Of a DNA stretch of 20,908 bases, positions 1 to 9,229 are shown in pieces; the first letter of the stretch is position 1; each line of letters starts with the position of its first letter. The position numbers were made by a program, and so were the translations under genes. Location of the stretch: IMG/VR virus record IMGVR_UViG_3300017788_000218, positions 1 through 20,908 of that record. The stretch is one strand, 5' to 3'. This stretch comes from a virus. The notes under the pieces were generated by a model. It saw only the letters and a program-made list of their open reading frames with translations. It was not told the origin of the DNA and made no database searches.

Positions 1-1970
1 GTAAAATATTTAGAATTTTTAGACTTCCAATCGTCGAAACTAATTCGTGTTCTGTTTACCAGAGGATCGTTGTGAAACTGCGCACGAATTCCTAATCCTG
101 TTACATCATCATATCGATTAAAACTAGTCGAACCGTTAGCACCAGAATCTAATATAGTATATGACTGTGTGGCCGCAGCATTAATATCGACTCCAGAAGT
201 ATTAGTAGGACCAATCATGCGGAATGTATTTGAATTTCTTTGATATGATGTAGAACTAATTCGATAAACACCATTTAATGAGGTCACATCGGCTCCGCTG
301 ACAGTGATCTGCATCTTAGGATAGATTCCTAACGTTTGACAGGTATTCAGACCGGTTAACGTTACTACATATTCTGCGCTACCGCTAGTGGATGCAATAG
401 TAGAAACCGCTGATATTATATCTACTCCACGCTTAAACAATGCAAATGTGTGAGTCCCTTGTCCAATACCGTTAAACACTAATGGACTAGTGTCAGCATA
501 TGCGTCTTTTGGATTTGTGTATATCCTAAATGTGTCAGGAGAAAGAACATTAACAAATAAAAATTTTCCAGTGTTTGGTGTTACGGCCGTGCTATATTGA
601 GGTAATTGTCCTCCATTGACAGCAAACCATGTTGATGAGTTCGAATTGACCTGAGGTAGTGAACCTCCAGCGCTGGTTCCCACATAGGCTATCATATCTC
701 CAGTTACTAGTCCATGTTTGAGCATAGTAATAACGCTGGTTGAAATGTTAATGTCTAATTGAGTGATTTCTCTTCTGACAGTTCCCTCATGGAATGGTTC
801 CGAGGGAAGAAAGAAACCTGTTCCGTAGCTTAGACCAGTATAGGTTAGAGCCGAAGCGTTGGTATTTGAGACGTTAATGGTATAAGTTCCATTTCCGCCC
901 ACACCAGTGCCGTATGCTATGATGATAGTTCCCGGTGGTAGAGTTCCGCCGGTAACCTGCATACCAATAGTAATAACGCCGCTGGTCATCGCACTAACAG
1001 TTAATGTTGTTGTGCTGGTAGTGGCAGTGAATACCGCTCCGATGCCTGCTAGGGTGATACGATCGTCAATGTTTCCAGCACCAGTAGTCATAGACACCGG
1101 ACTAAAATCTAATTTTAAATTAGCCAAACTGTTAACTAGATAGAATGTACTATTTTGAGGGAAACCGTGTTGTTGTTCAGTATAAGCTGTTAATGAGCTT
1201 GGATTATTACCGTTAGTTACCAGCATGCCATTAGTATTTGCTGCGGTATTGTCAAGAACCACTTGGGATCCTACGTAGAATCTACCAGAAGTTACGTTAA
1301 TATATGGTGTGATCAACTCTACAGGTGCAGATGCAGTTCCTGGTTGAACCGCTCTAGCTTCGTATGTAAAGCTGAGATCAGTAGTTCTTTTGACAATAAA
1401 TGTTCCCTCTGCTGTAGCACTATCAACACCACGCACATCGATGGGAGTGCCAGTTACTAGACCGTGTGCTGTAGAAGTACTGACTGTAACGAGCTTAGTA
1501 CCACCAGTAGTTATAGATATGATCCCGCTTAGTGGCACATCTCCTGCAATAGAATGAAAAGCAGGAACATCATTGACTTTTTCTAAGGTTTCCCACTTAG
1601 TTGCTTGAAGACCATATTCAAAGTCAGTGTCGATTAATGTATTTGGTTGACTGACACGAAATTTAGAAACAGGATCGGTATATGTTGGGCTGGGTTCAAA
1701 TATTTGAGAATCCTGCTCAATAAAAATTTGCAATGTGTCGTCGTCGTCCATTGCTGAACAATCGTATTGAAGCACGAAAGTAGTTTCGTTAGCTGACGGA
1801 TTAAAATTACTGCTTAATATTTTTTTGCTGGTATCAGCAAAATTAAACAGAATTACGTTATCCGTTGTATTAGTGATCAATAAAACACGCTTAGGCGAGA
1901 TATTACCATCTGCTATTATGGAATTAGATCCCGGATTGAATCTATAATTAAAAACTAGTGACTTAGCCAT
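1..1970 (-). CDS. large virion structural protein, partial (runs off left edge)
   Basis: The frame opens with ATG at 1968-1970 and stays open for 656 codons to the window edge, so the C-terminus is missing. It begins MAKSLVFNYRFNPGSNS. An AGGA ribosome-binding site lies about a dozen bases upstream, and an ATAAATA motif overlaps the stop of the previous gene. The protein is rich in Thr, Ser, Asn and Gly and predicted beta-strands, with no signal peptide or membrane segment. Around residues 165-235 it has an FCCH-like module (short strands around TAHGLVTGTPIDVRGVDS), and a second related segment around 'KHGLVTGDMIAY'. Such modules occur in phage tail and fibre proteins, and similar proteins are known in T4-like cyanophages. 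It is probably a virion surface or tail-associated protein. The exact role is unknown. Confidence 0.8.
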   Translation of the reverse strand, partial: MAKSLVFNYRFNPGSNSIIADGNISPKRVLLITNTTDNVILFNFADTSKKILSSNFNPSANETTFVLQYDCSAMDDDDTLQIFIEQDSQIFEPSPTYTDPVSKFRVSQPNTLIDTDFEYGLQATKWETLEKVNDVPAFHSIAGDVPLSGIISITTGGTKLVTVSTSTAHGLVTGTPIDVRGVDSATAEGTFIVKRTTDLSFTYEARAVQPGTASAPVELITPYINVTSGRFYVGSQVVLDNTAANTNGMLVTNGNNPSSLTAYTEQQHGFPQNSTFYLVNSLANLKLDFSPVSMTTGAGNIDDRITLAGIGAVFTATTSTTTLTVSAMTSGVITIGMQVTGGTLPPGTIIIAYGTGVGGNGTYTINVSNTNASALTYTGLSYGTGFFLPSEPFHEGTVRREITQLDINISTSVITMLKHGLVTGDMIAYVGTSAGGSLPQVNSNSSTWFAVNGGQLPQYSTAVTPNTGKFLFVNVLSPDTFRIYTNPKDAYADTSPLVFNGIGQGTHTFALFKRGVDIISAVSTIASTSGSAEYVVTLTGLNTCQTLGIYPKMQITVSGADVTSLNGVYRISSTSYQRNSNTFRMIGPTNTSGVDINAAATQSYTILDSGANGSTSFNRYDDVTGLGIRAQFHNDPLVNRTRISFDDWKSKNSKYF

Positions 1971-1989
1971 TTATTTCTATCCTTTTTTA

Positions 1990-1996
1990 TATTTAT
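1990..1996 (-). promoter_or_regulatory. T4-like late promoter motif (ATAAATA)
   Basis: On the minus strand the sequence reads GGATAAATATAA, close to the T4 late promoter element TATAAATA. It lies about 20 bases before the ATG at 1970. The TAA stop of the upstream 1115-residue gene (1993-1995) is part of the motif. Promoter activity is inferred. Confidence 0.55.
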
Positions 1997-4900
1997 CCGC
2001 CCAGTGCAATGGAATATGCAATTGCGTTTACATTTGTCTGTGTATTGTTTGTATCTACATAAGATTTTACCGCTGCTTCGGTGGGGACTGCTGCGTTCGA
2101 ATTACCGCTAAAGGTAATATCTGATGAAAATTCATTAATAATTTCGCCTAGTTGAGCACCAATCGCTCCTAGTCTTAAACTAGTCAGACCACTAAGATCA
2201 AATGCGCTGGCATTTAATGTTGCCTTACCAGTTGCTTGATCAACTTTAAAATAATCACCAACTCTAAAATTACCATCTTGATCAGTGGTTACATAATAAA
2301 CACGACCCGGATAGGTCTCGATAACTTCATTGGGTTGTGATGCTGCCTGACTAGGAATGCCTGGGTAATTAGTTGTACTAATTCCGCCAGTGCCTATACT
2401 TAAGAAATCATGCCCAGTTAGTCTAACTGTGCTGAATCTATATCTTAATTCTATTGCAGAAGCATCAGCACTTGCCGTTAATTTTTCTAATGTTGTAAGT
2501 ATTATCGCATAACCTGCGGGTTTATAACCGCTAATTCCTGCAGAATAATCAACTACGGTTTGTATAATATATGGATTTGCATCTCCTGCGATAGTAATAC
2601 TTCCTCCTGGACGAGGTTGTGCAGTAATTCCAGATATAACTAACACATATCCTTTTTGACCCGTCACTCCACCTGCAGCAATAACCGCTGTAACTCCAGA
2701 CCCATTAGAAATCGTTTCGCCTGCTTGAAATGTATTAGATACTGCTTTGTAATAAACTCTACTAACACCTTCTTGGACATTTAAAACTGTACCAGTAGCA
2801 CCAGAAGTCGCTCCTGTTATTGTTTGGCCTGCACTAAAAGATCCACCGAGTATACTTTGATATGTGATAAGGCCGCCATATAAAGCCCCAGTGACCGGAG
2901 TCTCTTGATCATCATATCCTTCTGACGATGATCCATAAGTTCCATAACTGTTATTGCCGTTTAATGCACGTATTTGGCCGCCGTCTGATGATGCATAACC
3001 AAATACACAATAATAAGTAAACACCGAAACTAATTCTGCTTTAGCAGCATGTCTAACCCAAACTCCAACACCTCCATCATTAATACAAGTAAGGTTACTT
3101 AATACCATAGATTTGTTACCGGTATTATGAACACCTCCATCGATTAATGCAGCGATACCTGCAGTTGAAAATGTTGTGACATCTTGTATATATGGACTCT
3201 TAGTAGTAACTGGACTGTCAGGATTCAATGAAAAGAATACTCCGCCGATAGTGGCAGCTTCGATGCTGGTTGGAGTTCCGACACTCTTGACAAATCCGTT
3301 CATTCCAGTGCAATTTAAATCTTTTACCATTGATGCATTACTCATCAAAAACATGGTTGATCTACTATTGAGCGTAGATCCGTCTGTGCTTATTCCTGCC
3401 GCGGCTGTTACAGTTGTGGTTCTTACACCATCTCCCACAATAGCAACATTAGCAGGTACTATGATTGGTAATTGTTCATTATAGGTACCACTTTTAACAT
3501 AAATTGTAGCAGGGCCTGTTACTTGTGTACAGGCATATCTAATAGATGCAAATGCACGATTCACAGTTCTTCCATTATTACTATTGTTACCTTCTGGCGT
3601 AACATAGTAAACATTAGCTGTTTGATTATTGTTTTCGTAGCTGGGAATTCCGGCAGAAGAAACAATCAGCATCTGTCCATTAGTTCCGATAGGCAATCTG
3701 GCCACAGCGCCCACAGAGTTTCTAAAGTATGTGTCCCCAGTATTGGTTAAAACAGGACCCAAGTCTCCAGTCTGTGCTACTAATTGCCATGATGCAGGTG
3801 AAGTAACAGGATCTTGTCCTATATTATCGCTGACTACTGAAATATAAGAACTTTGCAGATATGAAACGACATCCTCTAATTCATACTCTGTATTTGAGTC
3901 CCAAGGACCCATCCATTTCATTCCTGCAACCAGTAGTTCCCAATAGGTAGAATTTGGCGGCTCGATATTAGAAGCATTGTTTGATGTATGCCTTAGTATA
4001 CAAAGGTATGCTCTTCCTCCATATCTCACAACCTCGCCCGGACGATATTCTGTAGTATCTGCATATGCTCCGGCAAATCTTAGTCCGTCGACAAATTTGG
4101 TCCAGTATGTTGCATTTGTTGGTAATTCACTGCTAGTAGTTAAAATGTTTATATATACATGACCGCCGTATCTGACCAAGTCTCCTGCTACATATGCTTG
4201 AGCCGGAGAAGAACTCCAAACTCCCTGAAATTGAAATCCTTTGGCAAAGAGGTCCCATTTAGTATTGTCTGACGGATTTTGAGATGTTGCAACGTCAACT
4301 TTGGCCGCGTAAATGCTACCCCCATAGTCGACTAATTCTCCGGGCTTATATGTACTTCCCGAACTGTATGTGCCGGCATATGTGTAACCTTTAACTAATA
4401 CCTCCCAAAAAGTTGCATTAGTTGGTGCGTTACCTGTGGTTGTCTGTAAAGATCTATATTGATAGCCACCGTACTGTACAATTTCACCGATATTATAAGT
4501 TGTGCCGCCAGCATATGTTCCGGAAGGTTTCAATCCATAATTTAAAACTTCCCAGAAAGTAGTATCGCTAGGAGCATTGCCGGTCGAATCTTGTTTAGCT
4601 ACGTATGTGTAACCGCCAAAGGAAACAATATCTCCTTTTCTATATGCAGTTGCACCGCTATATTCGCCTCTAAATTGTATGCCTGTGGTAATAGGAGTCC
4701 AATATGTAGGATCAGTTGGAAGATTTCCTGTAGTTGACAATACAGCCACATATGAATTTGAACCGTAAGTTACAACGTCGCCTGGCTGGTACAAAGTTGC
4801 TCCGTTGTATGCACCTTCGAATTGTAAACCGGATGCAAACAGAGACCAATTAGCGGGCTCAAATGTCGATATGCTTGTATGATGCGTAGTACAAATATAA

Positions 4901-5340
4901 AGTTGTCCGCCATAACTAACAACATCATTTATTTTGTATCTGGTTGTGCTGGACCACGAACCTGCAAATGCGATACCGTCAACTAAGATTTCCCAATTGG
5001 CAGAGTTTTGTTCTAATCCTAGAGCAGCGGTGGCCGCAGATGTATGACCATTGATACAAATATATGAACGACCGCCATATCTAACAACGTCACTAATTTT
5101 ATAGTATGTGCTAGTTGCCCATGCTTGTGCCCATTGAATACCGTCGTTCATTATTTGCCATCTATTAGCAGCTAGATCAGTATAAAAACCTCCGGCTACC
5201 GTAGCTGAAGAAGTATGACTGGCTATACAGACATAGGACTTGCCGCCGTATCTTATGATATCATCTCTTACGTATGCGGTAGAAACTGCCCATGTATTTT
5301 TCCATACAAAACGCAATCTACCTAATTTAAACTCTGCCAT
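1993..5340 (-). CDS. fibre/spike-like protein with ten CBM5/12-like repeats and a beta-helix domain
   Basis: This is a 1115-residue protein starting at ATG 5340, with GAGGATT as ribosome-binding site. Residues 11-525 hold ten tandem repeats of about 49-58 residues. The pattern is W/Y-x(5-6)-Y-x(2)-GD-x-V-x-YGG-x-x-Y, then a Trp near the end of each unit, which matches the aromatic scaffold of CBM5/12 (chitin-binding type) modules. Residues about 575-790 begin NVYYVTPEGNNSNNG and contain TIYVKSGTYNEQLPI and IVGDGVRTTTV, typical of a pectate-lyase-like right-handed beta-helix in phage fibres and spikes. The C-terminal part (VYYVTTDQDGNFRVGDYF onward) resembles C-termini of cyanophage virion proteins. 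No catalytic residues are assigned. The likely role is host-surface glycan binding as a fibre or spike. This is an inference from domain layout; the polysaccharide is unknown. Confidence 0.85.
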   Translation of the reverse strand: MAEFKLGRLRFVWKNTWAVSTAYVRDDIIRYGGKSYVCIASHTSSATVAGGFYTDLAANRWQIMNDGIQWAQAWATSTYYKISDVVRYGGRSYICINGHTSAATAALGLEQNSANWEILVDGIAFAGSWSSTTRYKINDVVSYGGQLYICTTHHTSISTFEPANWSLFASGLQFEGAYNGATLYQPGDVVTYGSNSYVAVLSTTGNLPTDPTYWTPITTGIQFRGEYSGATAYRKGDIVSFGGYTYVAKQDSTGNAPSDTTFWEVLNYGLKPSGTYAGGTTYNIGEIVQYGGYQYRSLQTTTGNAPTNATFWEVLVKGYTYAGTYSSGSTYKPGELVDYGGSIYAAKVDVATSQNPSDNTKWDLFAKGFQFQGVWSSSPAQAYVAGDLVRYGGHVYINILTTSSELPTNATYWTKFVDGLRFAGAYADTTEYRPGEVVRYGGRAYLCILRHTSNNASNIEPPNSTYWELLVAGMKWMGPWDSNTEYELEDVVSYLQSSYISVVSDNIGQDPVTSPASWQLVAQTGDLGPVLTNTGDTYFRNSVGAVARLPIGTNGQMLIVSSAGIPSYENNNQTANVYYVTPEGNNSNNGRTVNRAFASIRYACTQVTGPATIYVKSGTYNEQLPIIVPANVAIVGDGVRTTTVTAAAGISTDGSTLNSRSTMFLMSNASMVKDLNCTGMNGFVKSVGTPTSIEAATIGGVFFSLNPDSPVTTKSPYIQDVTTFSTAGIAALIDGGVHNTGNKSMVLSNLTCINDGGVGVWVRHAAKAELVSVFTYYCVFGYASSDGGQIRALNGNNSYGTYGSSSEGYDDQETPVTGALYGGLITYQSILGGSFSAGQTITGATSGATGTVLNVQEGVSRVYYKAVSNTFQAGETISNGSGVTAVIAAGGVTGQKGYVLVISGITAQPRPGGSITIAGDANPYIIQTVVDYSAGISGYKPAGYAIILTTLEKLTASADASAIELRYRFSTVRLTGHDFLSIGTGGISTTNYPGIPSQAASQPNEVIETYPGRVYYVTTDQDGNFRVGDYFKVDQATGKATLNASAFDLSGLTSLRLGAIGAQLGEIINEFSSDITFSGNSNAAVPTEAAVKSYVDTNNTQTNVNAIAYSIALGG
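3766..5310 (-). repeat. ten tandem CBM5/12-like protein repeats
   Basis: This region encodes residues 11-525 of the fibre-like protein. Approximate unit boundaries are residues 11-68, 69-123, 124-172, 173-221, 222-270, 271-319, 320-369, 370-420, 421-474 and 475-525. Most units carry a GD/GE-x-V-x-Y/F-GG core, but unit 10 has lost the GG (YLQSSY). Units 4-7 are the most regular at 49-50 residues. Units 1, 2 and 9 carry longer loops before the final Trp. Confidence 0.8.
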
Positions 5341-5365
5341 GATTAATCCTCGAAATTAATTTTAT

Positions 5366-5372
5366 TATTTAT
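5366..5372 (-). promoter_or_regulatory. T4-like late promoter motif (ATAAATA)
   Basis: The minus strand reads AAAATAAATAATAAAA just after the stop of the 122-residue gene and about 25 bases before the ATG at 5340. It resembles the T4 late element TATAAATA. Function is inferred. Confidence 0.5.
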
Positions 5373-5373
5373 T

Positions 5374-5742
5374 TTACACATCTATCAGACTATAATCGTA
5401 TTTTTTATTAATACGTGCAACCAACTCGCCGTTTTCATTGATATAATAGTAAATGTTACGCTCATCCCATTTATATTGATCAAAATAAAAGTTTGCGTAT
5501 GGTCTTGATTTATCTTCCAATGTTCCATCAAAAAAATCTACACCAAATTCAAAATCGTTAAAATTCTGATCGAACGGTCCTGCTACGTTAACCGGAACGA
5601 TGTCGTCGCCTAATACCTGGTCTACTTTGGTTAGATAAATTGACCCTTCTTCGTCTCTTCTTAACGCATAAAAGTATCTAATATTACCGGATCCTAATAC
5701 CGAGCTTAGATCCGGTGCGCCTACATAATATGTTTGACTCAT
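5374..5742 (-). CDS. conserved T4-like phage virion protein, 122 aa
   Basis: This small protein of 122 residues begins MSQTYYVGAPDLSSVLGSG. An AAGGAAA ribosome-binding site sits before the ATG. It is acidic and rich in Tyr, Phe and Asp, with segments RYFYALRRDEEGSIYLTKV and KWDERNIYYYINENGELVAR that look like antiparallel beta-strands. There is no signal peptide and no membrane segment. Proteins of this size and pattern occur beside fibre and structural genes in T4-like cyanophages, as far as I recall, and are listed as virion proteins of unknown role. It lies 12 bases after the 109-residue gene and probably shares its transcript. The function is not known. Confidence 0.8.
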   Translation of the reverse strand: MSQTYYVGAPDLSSVLGSGNIRYFYALRRDEEGSIYLTKVDQVLGDDIVPVNVAGPFDQNFNDFEFGVDFFDGTLEDKSRPYANFYFDQYKWDERNIYYYINENGELVARINKKYDYSLIDV

Positions 5743-5754
5743 GATTCTTTTTCC

Positions 5755-6084
5755 TTATGTAATCTCTACGTAACTTACAACAACGTCGACAGAATCAGGT
5801 TTGCTGCTGACTACTTTCATTTCATTTTGTGTAGTTAATATTAATTTTTCTCCTCCGTTTAACGCTCTTAACGTTTGAAAAGGAGGAATAATTGTTTCCT
5901 TGATAAAATAAGCAGTTGTACTAGCAGTATCTGTCATTAGCACACTAACCTGAACAGCTTCTTCTAATAAATTAGTCATACTAAAACCGATAATGGTAAC
6001 TCTAGCGGCAGCGCCTGTCTGTATAACCTGCGTAGGAACAGTTCCTACTTCTGGTACAACTGTATTTCTGAAATTAGTTGCCAT
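5755..6084 (-). CDS. small beta-sandwich virion protein, 109 aa
   Basis: This 109-residue protein begins MATNFRNTVVPEVGTVP. AGGAT lies upstream of the ATG, only 6 bases after the stop of the 503-residue gene. The alternating hydrophobic pattern (ARVTIIGFSMTNL, VQVSVLMTD, AYFIKETIIPPFQTL, GGEKLILTTQNEMKVVSS, SVDVVVSYVEIT) suggests a compact beta-sandwich. Similar small proteins are common beside structural genes in marine T4-like phages, with no proven role. The same layout, including a P-x(2)-(E/Q)TL turn followed by a gain-of-strand segment, recurs in the N-terminal part of the 187-residue protein here, so the two may be distant relatives. A structural role in the virion is inferred. Confidence 0.8.
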   Translation of the reverse strand: MATNFRNTVVPEVGTVPTQVIQTGAAARVTIIGFSMTNLLEEAVQVSVLMTDTASTTAYFIKETIIPPFQTLRALNGGEKLILTTQNEMKVVSSKPDSVDVVVSYVEIT

Positions 6085-6090
6085 TATTTT

Positions 6091-7602
6091 TTATCCTAAT
6101 TGTATAACTTTTTCTATAGCAATTTCTCTAGCGATTGCTTCTGTAATAGCACCTTCAGCACCTGCTGGATTTGTCCATGTTGCTCCGTTCCATACTTCGA
6201 CTGCCTGTGATTCGGTATTGTATCTGGTCATTCCGATTACAGCATACGCTGTCGGTCTCTGACCGCTAGTTCCTGCCGGCATGACAAAGCCAGAAGTGCC
6301 TTCAAATTTAAAATAACCGTTATTAGTTGATTGTAGTATACTTACAGCATCTGTTATGATATTAGTAACGGTATTACCATTAAAAGCAAAATTTGCGATA
6401 CGAACTTGACCACTTCCGTTAGCTTCTATTCTAATATCTTCATTAGTAACTGCGCTAGTAATAGTATTATTATCTAGCAATAAATTTCCAACTTGGAGTC
6501 TGCTATTAATATTAAATCTTGATGAATTTATATCGGCAACCAAGAAATTATTTGCATAAAATCTTATAGTATTGTCGTTGGCTCCTGGGGTAAGTTCCGC
6601 TGTGATTCTGGTATCGCCGTCGAGATCTTGTACTCCGGATAAGTTAAACCAATCAGTACCATCATATCCCTCATATCGATTTAGATCGGTATTATATCTA
6701 AGCATTCCGAACGTAGCTGCGATTGGTCGTTGTCCAGTTGTACCTCGGGGAAGAGTGATTGCTTGAGTAGTATTAAATCTTACAACTCCGGTTCCGTTAG
6801 GTTGGAATACGATGTCTTCATTGTTATCCCATGTAGAGATAACATTCTCATTAATATCTATTTTTTCTAATCTAATAGCGCCAGAACCATTAGCTCTTAA
6901 TTCTAAATTCGAATTAGAAGTGATAGTTCTAATAACATTATCAAATATTTCTATATCTGACAAATTAGCTTTGTAAGCATATAAATTATTCCATCTTAGA
7001 GATGGTAAACCAAGATTATAAGTGTCGCTGGTTACTGGTCTTAGATCGCTAGTAATGCCGGCATTAATCGAAATGGTATCTGTAGGATCGTCACCAATTG
7101 TGATATTTCCACCAATTGTAATATCACCATCTGCTGTAATATTACCCGAGGTATAAAGATCTCCGTAGATATTAGCCCTAGATAATATCTCAACGGTACC
7201 TGTTCCGTTTGGTCTAAATTCTAAATTTGAGTTTGAAACAGATGTAGAAATTTGATTATTTTGTATCTGTATGTCATCGATCTGTATCTTAGATTGATAT
7301 ACCGTAAAATCATTTCCTGCGGGCAAAAATGATAATATATTGGTATTAGAACTTATATTTCCGTTAGAAATAGTAACACCGGATACTTCGAGTTCATTGA
7401 TTACTTCAATATTAGTCGTTCTAGTGGTTCCGGCAACATCTAAATCGTATTGAGGATTGTTCGTGTTTATACCAACCCTAGGAGATGGGTTAGTGGGCGA
7501 TGCCACTTTTAGGAATAGAAGGTCAGTCTCAAAAGCCAGATCTACTCCATTACGAAGTAAATTCGCCTTTAAGAGAGGACCGGAAATGCGACCAACAGCC
7601 AT
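6091..7602 (-). CDS. fibre-like virion protein, 503 aa (paralogue of the 496-aa protein)
   Basis: This 503-residue protein begins MAVGRISGPLLKANLLRNG. GAGGAGA precedes the ATG and a 136-base leader lies upstream. Residues 155-210 carry an IGDDPTDTISIN segment and a YNLGLPSLRWNNLY motif, both mirrored in the neighbouring 496-residue protein. At least four units of the type N-x-I-x-T-x-x-(S/N)-N-x-(L/I)-x-(L/F/I)-x-(P/A)-NG-(T/S)-G-x-(V/I) occur near residues 115-138, 222-244, 252-274 and 378-401. Two modules with G-T-(T/S)-G-Q-R-P followed by R-Y-N-T and then W occur at about 287-320 and 444-478. These patterns are typical of trimeric phage fibre or spike shafts. The C-terminus ends in a predicted short helix. 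Its role as a fibre component is inferred; the receptor is unknown. Confidence 0.85.
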   Translation of the reverse strand: MAVGRISGPLLKANLLRNGVDLAFETDLLFLKVASPTNPSPRVGINTNNPQYDLDVAGTTRTTNIEVINELEVSGVTISNGNISSNTNILSFLPAGNDFTVYQSKIQIDDIQIQNNQISTSVSNSNLEFRPNGTGTVEILSRANIYGDLYTSGNITADGDITIGGNITIGDDPTDTISINAGITSDLRPVTSDTYNLGLPSLRWNNLYAYKANLSDIEIFDNVIRTITSNSNLELRANGSGAIRLEKIDINENVISTWDNNEDIVFQPNGTGVVRFNTTQAITLPRGTTGQRPIAATFGMLRYNTDLNRYEGYDGTDWFNLSGVQDLDGDTRITAELTPGANDNTIRFYANNFLVADINSSRFNINSRLQVGNLLLDNNTITSAVTNEDIRIEANGSGQVRIANFAFNGNTVTNIITDAVSILQSTNNGYFKFEGTSGFVMPAGTSGQRPTAYAVIGMTRYNTESQAVEVWNGATWTNPAGAEGAITEAIAREIAIEKVIQLG

Positions 7603-7738
7603 TAGCTCTCCTCAATACCCCGTGTTTCACGGTTAACCACCTTTGCATCCGATTTACGGCTCTTTGCGGGTTTACCACAGTTTAATAATACAGATGTTTG
7701 GTCTACGCCTGTACTTGTTTATTTATTCAAAATTGGAT
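7603..7738 (-). promoter_or_regulatory. 136-base leader with late-promoter motif and hairpin
   Basis: This is the longest non-coding stretch in the window, between the 496- and 503-residue genes. At its upstream end (7720-7726) is ATAAATA in the context TTGAATAAATAAACA. The resulting 5' leader would be about 100 bases long. A perfect 5-bp hairpin with a 3-base loop (CCGTG-TTT-CACGG on the plus strand) lies at 7620-7632, just upstream of the ribosome-binding site. A near direct repeat, GGTTAACCAC and GGTTTACCAC, is at 7631-7640 and 7669-7678. I see no gene, tRNA or other RNA fold that I can name. Confidence 0.5.
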
Positions 7739-9229
7739 TTAACCGAAGATGACTGTGTAAAGATCGATGATTTCGTCTAGTTGATTTTGGGTGACTTCTT
7801 CACCTGCTCCGACGGCGAGGCCGTAAGCAGTTCCAGTGAATATTTCTAAATTGCCAGTTTCGGTATTATATCTAAAGTCACCAATTTGAGTTCCGGGGGG
7901 AGGAGTTGAAATTGTAGGACCGGCCGGTATAACAACCCCGTTATTTCCTGAAAATCTGTAATACCCTTCACCAGTAAATCCAAAAAATAAGTTTCCTAGA
8001 TTACTGGTCATGCGATCACCACTGACGCTTAGTCCTGCTATTTGAACTGTTCCTGTTCCGGATGATGCTAAAAATAAATTAGAATTTAGTTGTGAAAGAG
8101 AAATTTTACTTTCTGACGAATCCAATAATATATTGTCGTTGATTAAAATCCTGTCGGCCAAAAATACATTTTCCGAAATAGCAACTTTTTCTTGTCCAGA
8201 TACAACAAACCGCAATGTGTCACTGTCTGACGACCTAATAGCATCTGTAAAGACTCGTGTATTAAAATCTGAATCAGCAACACCACTAAATTGTATTTTT
8301 GCTGTAGTAAATCCTTCAAAATTTTGATTATTGGTATTATATCTTATTTCGCCCATGCCAAGGCTTGGTCTATTTGCAGTAGTTCCTGTTGGTAATGATA
8401 TAGATCTTGTACCAGAAAACAAAACATTTGGTGTTATATCGATATTGTTGTTTATTGAGCGTATGGAATTATTAATGAATAGCAGTCCTTCTGTTCTAAC
8501 TCCCCCTGTTCCGCTTCCTGATAATTCTAAATTGCTGTTTGATATAGTGGTTTTAATTAAATTTTGATCAATTAAAATATTTTCTAAATCGATGCTATTC
8601 GTTAGGTAAAGATTTAGCCATCTTTTCGAAGATGTGCCTAAATTATAGATTCCGTTAGTGTTTGGTTTTAAATCTTGATTAAAAACAGGATTGATTTCAA
8701 CAATGTCGTTCGGATCTCCGCCGATGTCGATTTTTCCACCAACTGATAAGTTTCCATCAATAATAATATCTCCGGTGAGGAAAATATCATTATTAATGTT
8801 TGTGTTTCCAATAAAATCAACAGTATTTCCTGCTCCGGAATCTAATATGATATCAGTATTAGATGTTTTAGATCCGATAACATTTCCATCAAAGTATAGA
8901 TCATCTACTTCATTTCTATCAAACAGAATAGTTGATGATTGACCTCCTGTTGCTGATAGATACAAAGGTCCGATAATCGTAGATATAGAATTATTTTCGA
9001 TGATAATGTTAGGTATAGACACTCTGTCTGCAATTAAATTTACAGTTCTTGTGTCTTGGTTTATTTCAAGAGTTCTAGTAAACGCATCGGTGTTAATACC
9101 TACACCACCGATGCCACTATTAAGATCTACGTCTAGATAGAGATGGTCAGTATCAAATGAAAGATCCACTCCTGATCTTAACAGATCGGAGGCCAACATT
9201 TGCCCGGATATTCTTCCTAGATCTGCCAT
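7739..9229 (-). CDS. fibre-like virion protein, 496 aa (paralogue of the 503-aa protein)
   Basis: This 496-residue protein begins MADLGRISGQMLASDLLRSG, with AAGGAGCG before the ATG. Its N-terminus aligns by eye with that of the next gene (GRISG-x-(M/L)-L, LLR-x-GVDL-(S/A)-F-(D/E)-TD, VGINT). Residues 159-208 (IGGDPNDIVEIN through YNLGTSSKRWLNLY) match residues 157-208 of the paralogue. It has the same asparagine-rich strand repeats, for example SNSNLELSGSGTGGV at 230-244. It also has two R-Y-N-T modules, the first with GTTANRP at 282-288 and RYNT at 296-299. It appears to be a tandem duplicate of the 503-residue gene that has since diverged. A role in a trimeric fibre or tail decoration is inferred from repeat style and position. 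Confidence 0.85.
   Translation of the reverse strand: MADLGRISGQMLASDLLRSGVDLSFDTDHLYLDVDLNSGIGGVGINTDAFTRTLEINQDTRTVNLIADRVSIPNIIIENNSISTIIGPLYLSATGGQSSTILFDRNEVDDLYFDGNVIGSKTSNTDIILDSGAGNTVDFIGNTNINNDIFLTGDIIIDGNLSVGGKIDIGGDPNDIVEINPVFNQDLKPNTNGIYNLGTSSKRWLNLYLTNSIDLENILIDQNLIKTTISNSNLELSGSGTGGVRTEGLLFINNSIRSINNNIDITPNVLFSGTRSISLPTGTTANRPSLGMGEIRYNTNNQNFEGFTTAKIQFSGVADSDFNTRVFTDAIRSSDSDTLRFVVSGQEKVAISENVFLADRILINDNILLDSSESKISLSQLNSNLFLASSGTGTVQIAGLSVSGDRMTSNLGNLFFGFTGEGYYRFSGNNGVVIPAGPTISTPPPGTQIGDFRYNTETGNLEIFTGTAYGLAVGAGEEVTQNQLDEIIDLYTVIFG

Noticed and set aside
7603-7738. Possible tRNA or riboswitch in the long leader
   Set aside because: I could not find a cloverleaf, T-loop pattern or any riboswitch core; only short hairpins and repeats are visible.
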